Source: Bacilli bacterium
GTDB taxonomy: Bacteria; Bacillota_I; Bacilli_A; RF39; UBA660
Assembly (NCBI GenBank): GCA_028699175.1
Contig: JAQVVC010000011.1
Coordinates: forward strand, 1-18,432
DNA: 18,432 nucleotides
Direction of reading: 5' to 3'
Position 1 is the first letter of the stretch. Every line of letters starts with the position of its first letter. The notes beneath the pieces are model-generated. The model had not been told where the DNA came from, searched no databases, and saw nothing but the letters and a program-made list of their open reading frames with translations. Below are positions 1-7,941 of this stretch, piece after piece. A program made the translations under genes and the position numbers.

Positions 1-165
1 ATTTTCTTTTTTTAATGTAAAATCAGCTTTTTTATTCAAAAAATTTAACTTAATCTCATAGTCCAGTTCTGATTTAATAATAACAAGATTATCTTTATCA
101 AAAATCACCTTATTTTTATCGATATTTATTTTTTGGTTATTTTTATATAATTCTATTTTTTTCAT
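1..165 (-). CDS. Hypothetical protein, N-terminal part only (runs off the left edge)
   Basis: An open frame of 55 codons runs from an ATG at 165 down to the window edge without a stop. A GGAG Shine-Dalgarno lies just upstream (173-176), 7 nt before the ATG, which supports it as a real start. The visible residues begin MKKIELYKNNQKINID and alternate lysine/asparagine with beta-branched residues, suggesting a small beta-rich soluble protein. There is no signal peptide or membrane segment in the visible part. It is divergent from the penicillin-binding protein gene, with 63 nt between the two starts. I do not recognise the family. A DUF1934/YwiB-like small beta-barrel is a thought only, not a call. 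Confidence 0.5.
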   Translation of the reverse strand, partial: MKKIELYKNNQKINIDKNKVIFDKDNLVIIKSELDYEIKLNFLNKKADFTLKKEN

Positions 166-228
166 ATTATCTCCATAAATATATTAGCATAAATACAATA
201 AAATATTCCATAATATTAACGGTGAATA

Positions 229-2145
229 ATGAAACGAGTAAACTTTATAATAAAATTAACGATATTTTTATTTATATGCGTAACTATAGTAATTTCAGGT
301 TTATATACATATGCTTATTTTTCTGATGAAATAACACTAAATTCCGCTAATAGAGTTCAGATATACGATTATAAAAACGACATCGTATATCAAGGAAGTG
401 GCGATAGAAAATGGGTAAAATTAAATGATATATCAGATTATGTAAAAGAAGCTATTGTTAGTGTTGAAGATAAAAACTTTTATAAACATAATGGGTTTGA
501 TTATTTAAGGATTATTAAATCTTTCTTTAATAATTTTAAAGAACAAAAAATAATAGCTGGAGCTTCTACTATCTCAATGCAATATGTCAAAAATATGTAT
601 TTAGATTTTGATCAAACTTGGGAAAGAAAAATAGAAGAAGCCTTTCTTACTATAAATTTAGAAACTCATTATACAAAAGATGAAATTTTAGAAGGATATT
701 TAAATACCATTAATTTTGGAAGAGGTAACTTTGGAATCGAAAGTGCTAGTCAGTATTATTTTAATAAAAAAAGCAGTGATTTAACTTTAGAAGAAGCTAT
801 TATTTTAGTTGGTATTCCAAGAAGTCCAGAAAACTATAATCCCATTAGTAATTATGACTTATCTATTAGCAGAGGTAAAAATGTAGCTAAAAGCATGATT
901 AAAAATAAGTATCTTACTAAAGAAGAATATAATAATTTATTTCAAAATCAACTAATTACTTATGGCAAAAAAGAAATTAATAATTCCCAAACTTTTATGT
1001 ATTATCATGATGCCGTTATGCAAGAATTAAATTCTATTAAAACAATTCCTAAATCTTTAATTAAATATGGGGGTATAAAAATATTTACTAATTATAATTT
1101 AGATATACAAACAAAAATGGAAACTTCGATTACGGAAAATATTACTGATGAGAATGTTCAAACAGCAAGCGTCGTAATTGATCCTAAAACGGGGGGCATA
1201 ACCGCCTTATCTGGTGGCGTAGATTATACTATCAGTCAATATAATAGAGCTAGTAAAGCCGAAAGACAAGTTGGTTCAATTATTAAACCTTTTCTTTATT
1301 ATGCTGCACTTGAAAATAATATGACTTCCACTTCAACTTTTAAAAGTGAAGTTACTAGTTTTGTTTTCGCTGATAATGAAACATATAGTCCAACTAATTA
1401 TGCTAATTCCTATGCCAATAAAGAAATAACCATGGCTGCGGCGATAGCTTATTCAGATAATATTTATGCTGTTAAAACTCACTTGTTTTTAGGTGAAAAT
1501 ACATTGGTTGACTCTTTGAAATTAGCCGGATTAGAAAAAAATATTAAACCTAATCCCTCTTTAGCTTTAGGTGCTACTGAACTAAATATGCTTGATATAG
1601 CGCAAGCTTATAATACTATTGCAAATTATGGAACCTATAATAAATTGTTTTTTATAAATAAAGTTGAAGATTTAGAAGGAAATATTTTATATGAACACAA
1701 ATTAGAGCCAGATGAAGTATTAAATAAAGATTATGTATATATCCTAAATGAAATGCTTACAACCACATATAATCCTAGTTTTATTGATTATATGTCGCCA
1801 ACAGTTTATTCTTTAAACTCAAGAATAACAAAAAAATACGCTTTGAAAAGCGGCACTACTGACTATGATTATTGGTTTGTTGGATATAATCCTAATTTAT
1901 TAATGTTAGTTTGGAGTGGAAATGATAATAATAAATCCGTAGATAAAAGTTATTCTAGTAAAATCAAATCTATTTGGTGTGATACTTCTGAGTACGCTTT
2001 AAAAAATATGGAAAACACTTGGTATGAGCCAAGCGAAAACATTATTGCTCTTCCTCTAAATGCCATTACGGGAAATTATACAACCAATAATAAAAATACA
2101 ACCCTATTTTATTTTAAAAAAGGCTCCGAACCATTAAAAGAATAA
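229..2145 (+). CDS. Class A penicillin-binding protein (bifunctional glycosyltransferase/transpeptidase)
   Basis: This is a 638-residue bifunctional peptidoglycan synthase anchored in the cytoplasmic membrane. It polymerises lipid II and cross-links the stem peptides outside the cell. One N-terminal membrane helix (about residues 6-30) is followed by a GT51 glycosyltransferase domain (about 45-230). That domain shows the catalytic-Glu motif EDKNFYKHNG starting at E80, GASTISMQ (111-118), RKIEE (133-137) and a YLN..NFGRGNFGIESA block (158-173). The transpeptidase domain (about 310-575) has the three active-site motifs: SIIK (S350-K353), SDN (409-411) and KSG (540-542), followed by a YDYWFVGYNP stretch. 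It is shorter than many PBP1A proteins and has no long C-terminal tail. The start is preceded by a weak GGTGA. It is the only complete plus-strand gene left of the origin, so it is transcribed head-on to replication and converges on noc. PBP1A- versus PBP2A-type cannot be settled from sequence alone. Confidence 0.95.
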   Translation: MKRVNFIIKLTIFLFICVTIVISGLYTYAYFSDEITLNSANRVQIYDYKNDIVYQGSGDRKWVKLNDISDYVKEAIVSVEDKNFYKHNGFDYLRIIKSFFNNFKEQKIIAGASTISMQYVKNMYLDFDQTWERKIEEAFLTINLETHYTKDEILEGYLNTINFGRGNFGIESASQYYFNKKSSDLTLEEAIILVGIPRSPENYNPISNYDLSISRGKNVAKSMIKNKYLTKEEYNNLFQNQLITYGKKEINNSQTFMYYHDAVMQELNSIKTIPKSLIKYGGIKIFTNYNLDIQTKMETSITENITDENVQTASVVIDPKTGGITALSGGVDYTISQYNRASKAERQVGSIIKPFLYYAALENNMTSTSTFKSEVTSFVFADNETYSPTNYANSYANKEITMAAAIAYSDNIYAVKTHLFLGENTLVDSLKLAGLEKNIKPNPSLALGATELNMLDIAQAYNTIANYGTYNKLFFINKVEDLEGNILYEHKLEPDEVLNKDYVYILNEMLTTTYNPSFIDYMSPTVYSLNSRITKKYALKSGTTDYDYWFVGYNPNLLMLVWSGNDNNKSVDKSYSSKIKSIWCDTSEYALKNMENTWYEPSENIIALPLNAITGNYTTNNKNTTLFYFKKGSEPLKE

Positions 2146-2170
2146 AGAAGTTAATTTTTATTAACTTCTT
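2145..2170. terminator. Shared hairpin between the convergent PBP and noc genes
   Basis: A perfect 11-bp inverted repeat (AAGAAGTTAAT / ATTAACTTCTT) with a TTTT loop begins on the last base of the PBP stop codon and covers the final codons and stop of noc. Its symmetry suits a bidirectional terminator for the two convergent genes. The stem is AT-rich and the T-run after it is imperfect on either strand, so termination strength is uncertain. Confidence 0.5.
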
Positions 2171-3275
2171 GAACTTCTTTCTCTATTTTAATAATTATTT
2201 GATATAAATCTTCAAAATCAAATTCTTCACTAGTTATTTTATAGTCCGCTTCTTTAATTTCTTCTTCTAAATCATGATAAGCTTCTATAACAGTTGGTAA
2301 ATTGTTTTTCTTTATTCTTTCATCATTATTTCTTATTTCCGATATGGTTGGTGCAACTGGAGTAAAATCTTTGACTTCTAAAGTTTCTTCTTCTAAATCT
2401 TCTTCTTCATCAAAAATATTATTCATAGATAAATTTACTTTTTCATTTTCTAAAGAAGGATATGATTCTTGATCAAAAATATTGAAAATATTTGCTTTTG
2501 AATTAGGAATTATATCTTTAGCATTATTTTTTATTTCTTCGATATTAACATCATCATTATTAATAATTTTATCTTCTGATTCTTCTAAAGAATTAATTGT
2601 TTTTTCAGAATTTTCTTCTATGGGTTCTATAGGTTCTAACGTAACATTATCTGAACTTAATTTATTTTCTGGATTGATCATATTTTTAATTTCAGAATCT
2701 AAATTTCTAACTGTTAATCTTTCATTAATAACTTTATTTAACATATCTATTTGAGTTTTAGCATCAGTTAATTGAAGTAAACTTCTAGCATGTCTTTCAC
2801 TAATTTTTTCATTTAGTAAAGCTTCTTGAACTTCTTCAGTCAAATTTAATAATCTTAATTTATTAGCTATAGTTGATTGACTAACACCCAATTTTTTAGC
2901 TAATTGTTCTTGATTAAGATAACCTTTTTCTAATATTTTTTGATATGATTTAGCTTCTTCTATGGAAGTTAAATTTTTTCTTTGAACATTTTCAACTAAT
3001 GCTACTTCAGCACTTTGATTATCGTCTAAACTTGATATAATAGCCGGTACTTCGGTAAGTCCTGCTACTGTTGCGGCTTTATATCTTCTTTCACCGGCTA
3101 TTATTTCATATTTCTCCCCTAGTTTTCTTAATACTAAAGGTTGAATTATGCCGTGTTCTTTTATTGAAGAAGATAATTCGTTTATTCCTTGTTCATCAAA
3201 GGTTAAACGCGGTTGAAATCTATTTGGTATGATTTGTTCTATGCTTATCATTTGAATTGTTGGATTATTATTCAT
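2151..3275 (-). CDS. noc: ParB-family nucleoid occlusion protein Noc
   Basis: This is a 374-residue ParB/Noc CTP-dependent DNA-binding clamp. The N domain has PNRFQPR (17-23) and the CTP-binding GERRYKAA (61-68), followed by ENVQRKNLTSIEEA (95-108). The helix-turn-helix region LGVSQSTIANKLRLL (129-143) and SERHARSL (159-166) carry Gln133, Lys139 and Arg161. These are the residue types that mark Noc rather than Spo0J/ParB at the specificity positions. The C-terminus (EEFDFEDLYQIIIKIEK, 350-366) resembles the Noc dimerisation segment. Position next to rsmG is the Bacillus noc position. Two oddities stand out. The protein begins almost directly at the ParB domain, without the amphipathic N-terminal helix of B. 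subtilis Noc. About 140 acidic residues (200-340) are inserted before the C-terminal segment. The start is fixed by an AAGGGG Shine-Dalgarno and an in-frame stop 18 nt upstream. It has its own promoter. Confidence 0.9.
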   Translation of the reverse strand: MNNNPTIQMISIEQIIPNRFQPRLTFDEQGINELSSSIKEHGIIQPLVLRKLGEKYEIIAGERRYKAATVAGLTEVPAIISSLDDNQSAEVALVENVQRKNLTSIEEAKSYQKILEKGYLNQEQLAKKLGVSQSTIANKLRLLNLTEEVQEALLNEKISERHARSLLQLTDAKTQIDMLNKVINERLTVRNLDSEIKNMINPENKLSSDNVTLEPIEPIEENSEKTINSLEESEDKIINNDDVNIEEIKNNAKDIIPNSKANIFNIFDQESYPSLENEKVNLSMNNIFDEEEDLEEETLEVKDFTPVAPTISEIRNNDERIKKNNLPTVIEAYHDLEEEIKEADYKITSEEFDFEDLYQIIIKIEKEVQEVNKN

Positions 3276-3306
3276 ACAATCTAGCCCCTTTTTCTATTCT
3301 AAATAT

Positions 3307-3335
3307 ATAATACTGTATTTTAGGTTTTATTTCAA
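3307..3335 (-). promoter_or_regulatory. Sigma-A-type promoter for noc
   Basis: On the minus strand TTGAAA (3335-3330) and TATTAT (3312-3307) are separated by exactly 17 nt. The promoter sits over the last codons and stop of rsmG and would start transcription about 25 nt upstream of the noc ATG, so noc can be expressed independently of the mnmG-rsmG transcript. Called by motif match and spacing only. Confidence 0.65.
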
Positions 3336-4037
3336 TGGTTTTTTTATAATAAGATAATAAGAACGTGGATACTTAGATGGCGTTATATAATATTTTTTAA
3401 TAACTGGAATATTTCGATTACTGTTTTCAAATGGTAACCTAAAATTAATTACTTCAAGTAATTTTCCTCCTAATAAAGTTATTGTTTTTATAGAAGACTC
3501 TAATTCTTCCTTAACATTTCCTTTTAAAGGAACAACATAGCCTTCCAATTTAGTAAATGGCAATGATAATTCTAACAATATTTTTAAATTGGCGACTCCT
3601 CTTGATGTTACAATATCAAAATATTCTCTTTTTTCTTTTATATAATCTTCGCTTCTAGCATTAATTATATGCAAATTATCTTTTAAATCTAACTTTTCAG
3701 CTAACTGCTTAAGAAAAATTATTTTTTTATTATTAGAATCTAATAAAGTTACTTTTAAATGGGGATAAAATATCTTGATTATCATTCCCGGAAAACCAGC
3801 CCCTGAACCAATATCAAGCAATGTTTCATATTCATATAAATCCAGCACTTTAGTTATTGTCAATGAATCATAAAAATGTTTTAAATATACTGCTTCTTTT
3901 TCTATAACGGAAGTCAAATTAGTATGAGAATTAAATTCTTTTAAAAATTTATAATAAATTTCTAATTTATCTAATTCTTTGCTTGTTACATTAATATTTA
4001 ACTTTGATAATTCTAAAACAAATTGTTCTTTATTCAT
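3327..4037 (-). CDS. rsmG: 16S rRNA (guanine-527-N7) methyltransferase RsmG (GidB)
   Basis: This 236-residue Rossmann-fold methyltransferase of the GidB family methylates N7 of G527 in 16S rRNA using S-adenosylmethionine. The SAM-binding glycine loop is LLDIGSGAGFPG (73-84). The family signature KHFYDSL precedes it at 53-59, and SRGVANL (145-151) follows in the region expected for the catalytic core. Length and architecture are normal for the family. The start overlaps the end of mnmG by 8 nt, so the two are probably translationally coupled. The spacer has only a weak AAAGAAAG as ribosome site. Loss of this enzyme is known to give low-level streptomycin resistance in other bacteria. Here the gene looks intact. 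Confidence 0.97.
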   Translation of the reverse strand: MNKEQFVLELSKLNINVTSKELDKLEIYYKFLKEFNSHTNLTSVIEKEAVYLKHFYDSLTITKVLDLYEYETLLDIGSGAGFPGMIIKIFYPHLKVTLLDSNNKKIIFLKQLAEKLDLKDNLHIINARSEDYIKEKREYFDIVTSRGVANLKILLELSLPFTKLEGYVVPLKGNVKEELESSIKTITLLGGKLLEVINFRLPFENSNRNIPVIKKYYITPSKYPRSYYLIIKKPLK

Positions 4038-5907
4038 TATTACTATATTCTTTCTTTAAATATATGATTAACATAGAAATATCAGCTGGATTAACTCCAC
4101 TTATTCTAGTTGCTTGTGCGATTGTTAATGGTTTAATTTGTTTTAGTTTTTGTCTTCCTTCAGTAGCAATATTTTTAACTTTATCATAATCTATATCTTT
4201 TGGGATTTGCTTTTCTTCTAATTTTAGTAATCGCTTAATATCTTTATAAGTTTTATTGATATAGCCTTCATATTTTATTAAAAACTCCGTTGTTTCAATA
4301 ATATCATTTGAATATTTAGAATTAATTAATTTATTATTAATAAAATCTATTATTTTAAATTCCGGTCTTTTTATAAGTTCATATAAACTATACCCACTTG
4401 TTAATTGTTTTTCTTTTATTTTATCTAAAACATTTAAAGGGATATTTTTTTTAGATAATCTTTTTATTTTTAATTCATTAATTAAGTCATTTATGCTATT
4501 TTCTTTTTTAATCAATTTATTATATTGAATTTTATTTATTAATCCTATTTCATAACCATATTTCCTTAATCTTAAATCAGCATTATCATGTCTTAAGATA
4601 AGTCGATATTCAGCTCTTGAAGTTAATAATCGATATGGTTCAATAGTACCTTTTGTTACTAAATCATCTATTAATACACCAATATATGATTCATTTCTTT
4701 TTAATATAAGCGGTTCTTTATTTTGTAATTTTAAAGAAGCATTAATTCCAGCAATAAGTCCCTGTCCTGCTGCTTCTTCATAGCCGCTTGTTCCATTGAT
4801 TTGACCTGCAGTATATAAATTATTAATAATTTTAGTTTCTAAAGATGGTTTTAAATGAAGAGGGTTAATAGCATCATATTCAATTGCATAAGCATATTTT
4901 AAAATTTTAGCTTTTTCTAAACCAGGAAGACTATGGACTAACTTTTCTTGAACATCATATGGCATACTTGTTGAAAAACCTTGAATATATATTTCATTTG
5001 TGAATTTACTTTCTGGTTCTAAGAAAAGTTGATGTCTTTCTTTATCCGCAAATCTAACTATTTTATCTTCAATAGATGGGCAGTATCTAGCCCCTACTCC
5101 TTTGACATTCCCGCTATACATAGCTGATTTTTCTAAATTATCATTTATTATTTTATGAGTTTCTGGTGAAGTATAAGTTACATAACATAACTCTTGGTTA
5201 TTAATATCATATAAAGGGGGATTATCAAAACTAAAAGTAAGGGGAGTTAAATCGCCATATTCAGGTTTTAAATTTGAATAATCAATCGAATTTTTTTCAA
5301 TTCTTTGAGGAGTTCCTGTTTTTAATCTTAAGATTTCAAATCCTCGTTTCTTTAAATTATCACTTAAATTAAGTGACCTTCTTTCACCATGTGGCCCTTC
5401 TTTTTTAATTTCTGATCCCACTAAAACATGACTTTTAAGATAAGTACCTGTTGTTAATATCAATGATTTACAATTAATAACCTTGTTATTTTCTAATATT
5501 ATTCCGGTTATAGTATTATCGTTTACTATAATATCTTCAACCATTGCTTCAATAATAGTTAAATTTTTTAATTTTTTTAATTCTTTTAACATTTCTTGAG
5601 GATATATCTTTTTATCAGCTTGAGCTCTTAAAGATCTTACTGCTGGGCCTTTAGAATTATTTAACATTTTTATTTGGAAATGACTTCGATCAGCAATTTT
5701 ACCCATCAATCCACCTAAAGCATCAATTTCTCTCACTACAATTCCTTTTGCGGTTCCTCCTATGGAAGGATTACAAGGCATATCAGCAATATTATTAATA
5801 TTAGAGGTAATTAAGGCAACATTAAAATTTAATTTTGATGCAACATATGAAGCTTCACATCCCGCATGGCCTCCGCCTACAACAATTATATCGTATTTAT
5901 TTTTCAT
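4030..5907 (-). CDS. mnmG: tRNA uridine-34 carboxymethylaminomethyl modification enzyme MnmG (GidA)
   Basis: This 625-residue FAD-dependent subunit of the MnmE-MnmG complex installs the (carboxymethyl)aminomethyl group at C5 of wobble uridine 34 in tRNAs. The N-terminal dinucleotide-binding motif is VVGGGHAGCEAS (9-20). Other family markers are GGTAKGIVVREIDALGG, SLRAQADKKIYPQEM, NPLHLKPSLETK and YEEAAGQGLIAGINAS, all in the usual order. The C-terminal helical domain that contacts MnmE and tRNA is present, and overall length is normal. The gene starts 6 nt after the mnmE stop with an AGGAAAG ribosome site lying across that stop, and it overlaps rsmG at its end. mnmE-mnmG-rsmG therefore read as one operon, and the two partners of the modification complex are co-expressed. 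Confidence 0.98.
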   Translation of the reverse strand: MKNKYDIIVVGGGHAGCEASYVASKLNFNVALITSNINNIADMPCNPSIGGTAKGIVVREIDALGGLMGKIADRSHFQIKMLNNSKGPAVRSLRAQADKKIYPQEMLKELKKLKNLTIIEAMVEDIIVNDNTITGIILENNKVINCKSLILTTGTYLKSHVLVGSEIKKEGPHGERRSLNLSDNLKKRGFEILRLKTGTPQRIEKNSIDYSNLKPEYGDLTPLTFSFDNPPLYDINNQELCYVTYTSPETHKIINDNLEKSAMYSGNVKGVGARYCPSIEDKIVRFADKERHQLFLEPESKFTNEIYIQGFSTSMPYDVQEKLVHSLPGLEKAKILKYAYAIEYDAINPLHLKPSLETKIINNLYTAGQINGTSGYEEAAGQGLIAGINASLKLQNKEPLILKRNESYIGVLIDDLVTKGTIEPYRLLTSRAEYRLILRHDNADLRLRKYGYEIGLINKIQYNKLIKKENSINDLINELKIKRLSKKNIPLNVLDKIKEKQLTSGYSLYELIKRPEFKIIDFINNKLINSKYSNDIIETTEFLIKYEGYINKTYKDIKRLLKLEEKQIPKDIDYDKVKNIATEGRQKLKQIKPLTIAQATRISGVNPADISMLIIYLKKEYSNNE

Positions 5908-5913
5908 AAAAGC

Positions 5914-7269
5914 CTACTTTCCTAAACAAAATCGAGAAAATAATTCATCTATTAAATCATCTTGATATACAGCTCCAATAATTTCTCCTAGAGTTTCATA
6001 ACATTCTTTAATGTCGATTGTAACCATGTCTATAGATATACCTTCATTTAAATTATTTATAGCGTTTTCGATCGCATTTTTAGCTTTTTTAGCTAAAGAT
6101 ATTTGTCTTGCTGATGATAAATAAGAAAAATCTTTGGTATCTAAATATTTTATATTAAACATTTCTACTATTTTATTTTTTAATTTATCAAGTCCATTTG
6201 TTGAGATTGTATTTCCCATAACAACATTATATTTATTAAACTTATCATATTTATTTTTACTGCTCATATCATCTTTATTAATAAATATAATTAATTTTTT
6301 GTTATTTAAATTGGTGATTTTTTTAATATCTCCTGCTAAATTTGCCGTTGTATTATCAATGACATATATTATTAAATCTGCTTTTTCACTTACGTTAATA
6401 CTTTTTTGAACCCCGATTTTTTCTACAAAATCACTGGTTTGACGCAAACCTGCTGTATCAATTACATTTAATAAAATTCCGTTTAAATTTATTTTACCTT
6501 CAATAATATCTCTAGTAGTACCAGGAATATTAGTTACGATAGCTTTTTCTTCTTCTAATAAAGTATTTAAAATACTACTTTTACCTACATTTGGTTTACC
6601 TAAAATCACAACATCTATACCATTTTTAATAATTCTACCATTTTCTGATTCGAATATTAATTCATTAAGATCAAACAATATTTTATTTAAATTAGGTATT
6701 AAATTTTGGTTAGTTATTACTTCAATATCATCATATTCAGGATAATCAATGTTTACTTCTATACTGGCTTGGATTTGAATTAAATTTTTACGGATATATT
6801 CTATTTTTTTTGATAATTTACCTTCAATTTGATTAATTGCTAATTTCCGAGCTTTTTCAGTTTCCGAATTAATAAGATCACTAATTGCTTCGGCTTTTAA
6901 TAAATCAATTCTACCATTTAAAAATGCTCTTTTAGTAAATTCGCCCGGTTCAGCCAGTTTACATCCTTTATTTAATAATATTTCTAAAACTTTGTTTGTC
7001 GTCGAAATACCGCCATGACAATTTATTTCGACCGTATCTTCAGTTGTATAAGTTTTTGGTGACTTCATTAATGTAATTAAAACTTCATCAATTTTATTAT
7101 CTTCTTCAACTATAAATCCATAGTGAATAGTGTGGGTATTTACTTTTGTTAAATCAACACCTGAAAAAACACTATTAACAATACTAATAGCTTCTTTACC
7201 ACTAACTCTAATTATTGAAATTGCTCCCGTTCCTACTGCTGTAGAAATAGCACAAATTGTTGTATCCAT
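5914..7269 (-). CDS. mnmE: tRNA modification GTPase MnmE (TrmE)
   Basis: This is the GTPase partner of MnmG in wobble-U34 modification. With the start at 7269 it has 451 residues: an N-terminal tetrahydrofolate-binding domain (MDTTICAISTAVGTGAISIIRVSG), a helical domain, and an inserted G domain. The G domain has GKPNVGKS (224-231), GTTRD (250-254), DTAG (271-274) and NKDD (331-334). The C-terminal CLGK (448-451) is the family hallmark and carries the functionally important cysteine. A longer frame opens at 7299, but the ATG at 7269 has a strong AGGTGG site 5 nt upstream, and the longer version would place its start codon on the -10 box of the promoter. The shorter start is therefore chosen. 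It is first gene of the mnmE-mnmG-rsmG operon, separated from jag by a terminator and a promoter. Confidence 0.96.
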   Translation of the reverse strand: MDTTICAISTAVGTGAISIIRVSGKEAISIVNSVFSGVDLTKVNTHTIHYGFIVEEDNKIDEVLITLMKSPKTYTTEDTVEINCHGGISTTNKVLEILLNKGCKLAEPGEFTKRAFLNGRIDLLKAEAISDLINSETEKARKLAINQIEGKLSKKIEYIRKNLIQIQASIEVNIDYPEYDDIEVITNQNLIPNLNKILFDLNELIFESENGRIIKNGIDVVILGKPNVGKSSILNTLLEEEKAIVTNIPGTTRDIIEGKINLNGILLNVIDTAGLRQTSDFVEKIGVQKSINVSEKADLIIYVIDNTTANLAGDIKKITNLNNKKLIIFINKDDMSSKNKYDKFNKYNVVMGNTISTNGLDKLKNKIVEMFNIKYLDTKDFSYLSSARQISLAKKAKNAIENAINNLNEGISIDMVTIDIKECYETLGEIIGAVYQDDLIDELFSRFCLGK

Positions 7270-7287
7270 GAAGTCCACCTCGCACGT

Positions 7288-7296
7288 ATTATAACA
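7288..7296 (-). promoter_or_regulatory. Extended -10 promoter for mnmE-mnmG-rsmG
   Basis: On the minus strand the sequence TGTTATAAT gives a perfect TATAAT (7293-7288) with an extended TGn. A good -35 hexamer is lacking at the proper distance, which is common for extended -10 promoters. Transcription would start near 7281, leaving a leader of about 12 nt that begins at the Shine-Dalgarno. Confidence 0.55.
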
Positions 7297-7312
7297 CATT
7301 TAATAATTGCAG

Positions 7313-7340
7313 AAAATAAAAAAAGGAATTAATCCTTTTT
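7313..7340 (-). terminator. Rho-independent terminator overlapping the jag stop codon
   Basis: Read on the minus strand, AAAAAGGA-TTAAT-TCCTTTTT forms an 8-bp stem with a 5-nt loop and runs on into TTTATTTT. The jag stop codon lies in the loop. The stem is weak in GC but has the right shape and T-tail, and it separates the rpmH-rnpA-yidC-jag transcript from the mnmE promoter. Confidence 0.6.
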
Positions 7341-7940
7341 AGGTTTTACAATAATATGACGATTAGGTTCTTCGCCTTCACTTTCAGTTTTAATTCCTTT
7401 ATATTCGGTTAATACACTATGTACTATTCTTCTTTCATAAGAATTCATATTTTCCATAATTACTGGTGTTTTAGTATTCTTTACTTCCCTGGCAATGTTT
7501 TTAGCTAATCTTTCTAAATGTTGAATTTGTTTGTTTTTATAATTTTCAACATCTAAATTTATATATGGATATAATCCAATTTGATTAAATACTGATTGTT
7601 TAGCAATTAATGTTAAAGCCGATAAAGTTTGGCCGTTTTTACCAATTAAAATAGCATTATTATCAGAATACATTTTAATATTAATTTGTTTATTCCTAAT
7701 ATTTGTTTCAAAAGATACGTTTATCCCAATATCTTTAAAAATATTTGTTAATAATTCTTTGATATAATTAGTTAAATCAGAAATTTTTACTATCGTAAAT
7801 TTTAAACTTTCACTTTTAAATAAACCACCTTTTTTTACTTCTTTTTTAAATAAAATTTCTTCTTCAGTTACTTTTAAATCTTCTAAAGCTTTTGATAATA
7901 CTTCTTTTTCAATTTTTCCTTCATATAAATATAATTCCAT
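7329..7940 (-). CDS. jag: RNA-binding protein Jag (KhpB/EloR)
   Basis: This 203-residue cytoplasmic RNA-binding protein almost always follows yidC in Gram-positives and is linked to control of cell elongation and division through RNA binding. It has a Jag-N domain (MELYLYEGKIEKEVLSKAL, residue 1 on), a central KH domain with the GxxG loop IGKNGQTL (99-106), and a C-terminal R3H domain (NSYERRIVH at 166-174, ending EEPNRHIIVKPKKD). The chosen ATG lies 1 nt after the yidC stop and has a GGAGTG site 9 nt upstream. An alternative GTG start at 7952 would abut the Shine-Dalgarno and is less likely. The linker between the Jag-N and KH domains is short compared with streptococcal homologues. Confidence 0.95.
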   Translation of the reverse strand: MELYLYEGKIEKEVLSKALEDLKVTEEEILFKKEVKKGGLFKSESLKFTIVKISDLTNYIKELLTNIFKDIGINVSFETNIRNKQINIKMYSDNNAILIGKNGQTLSALTLIAKQSVFNQIGLYPYINLDVENYKNKQIQHLERLAKNIAREVKNTKTPVIMENMNSYERRIVHSVLTEYKGIKTESEGEEPNRHIIVKPKKD

Positions 7941-7941
7941 A

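Noticed and set aside
3783..3796. Partial match to the Noc-binding site ATTTCCCGGGAAAT
   Set aside because: Only about 10 of 14 positions match, and the CCCGG core encodes the invariant Gly-Phe-Pro-Gly of RsmG.
7270..7299. Ten-residue N-terminal extension of MnmE
   Set aside because: The upstream ATG overlaps the -10 promoter element, and the AGGTGG site serves the ATG at 7269; the extension does not match the family.
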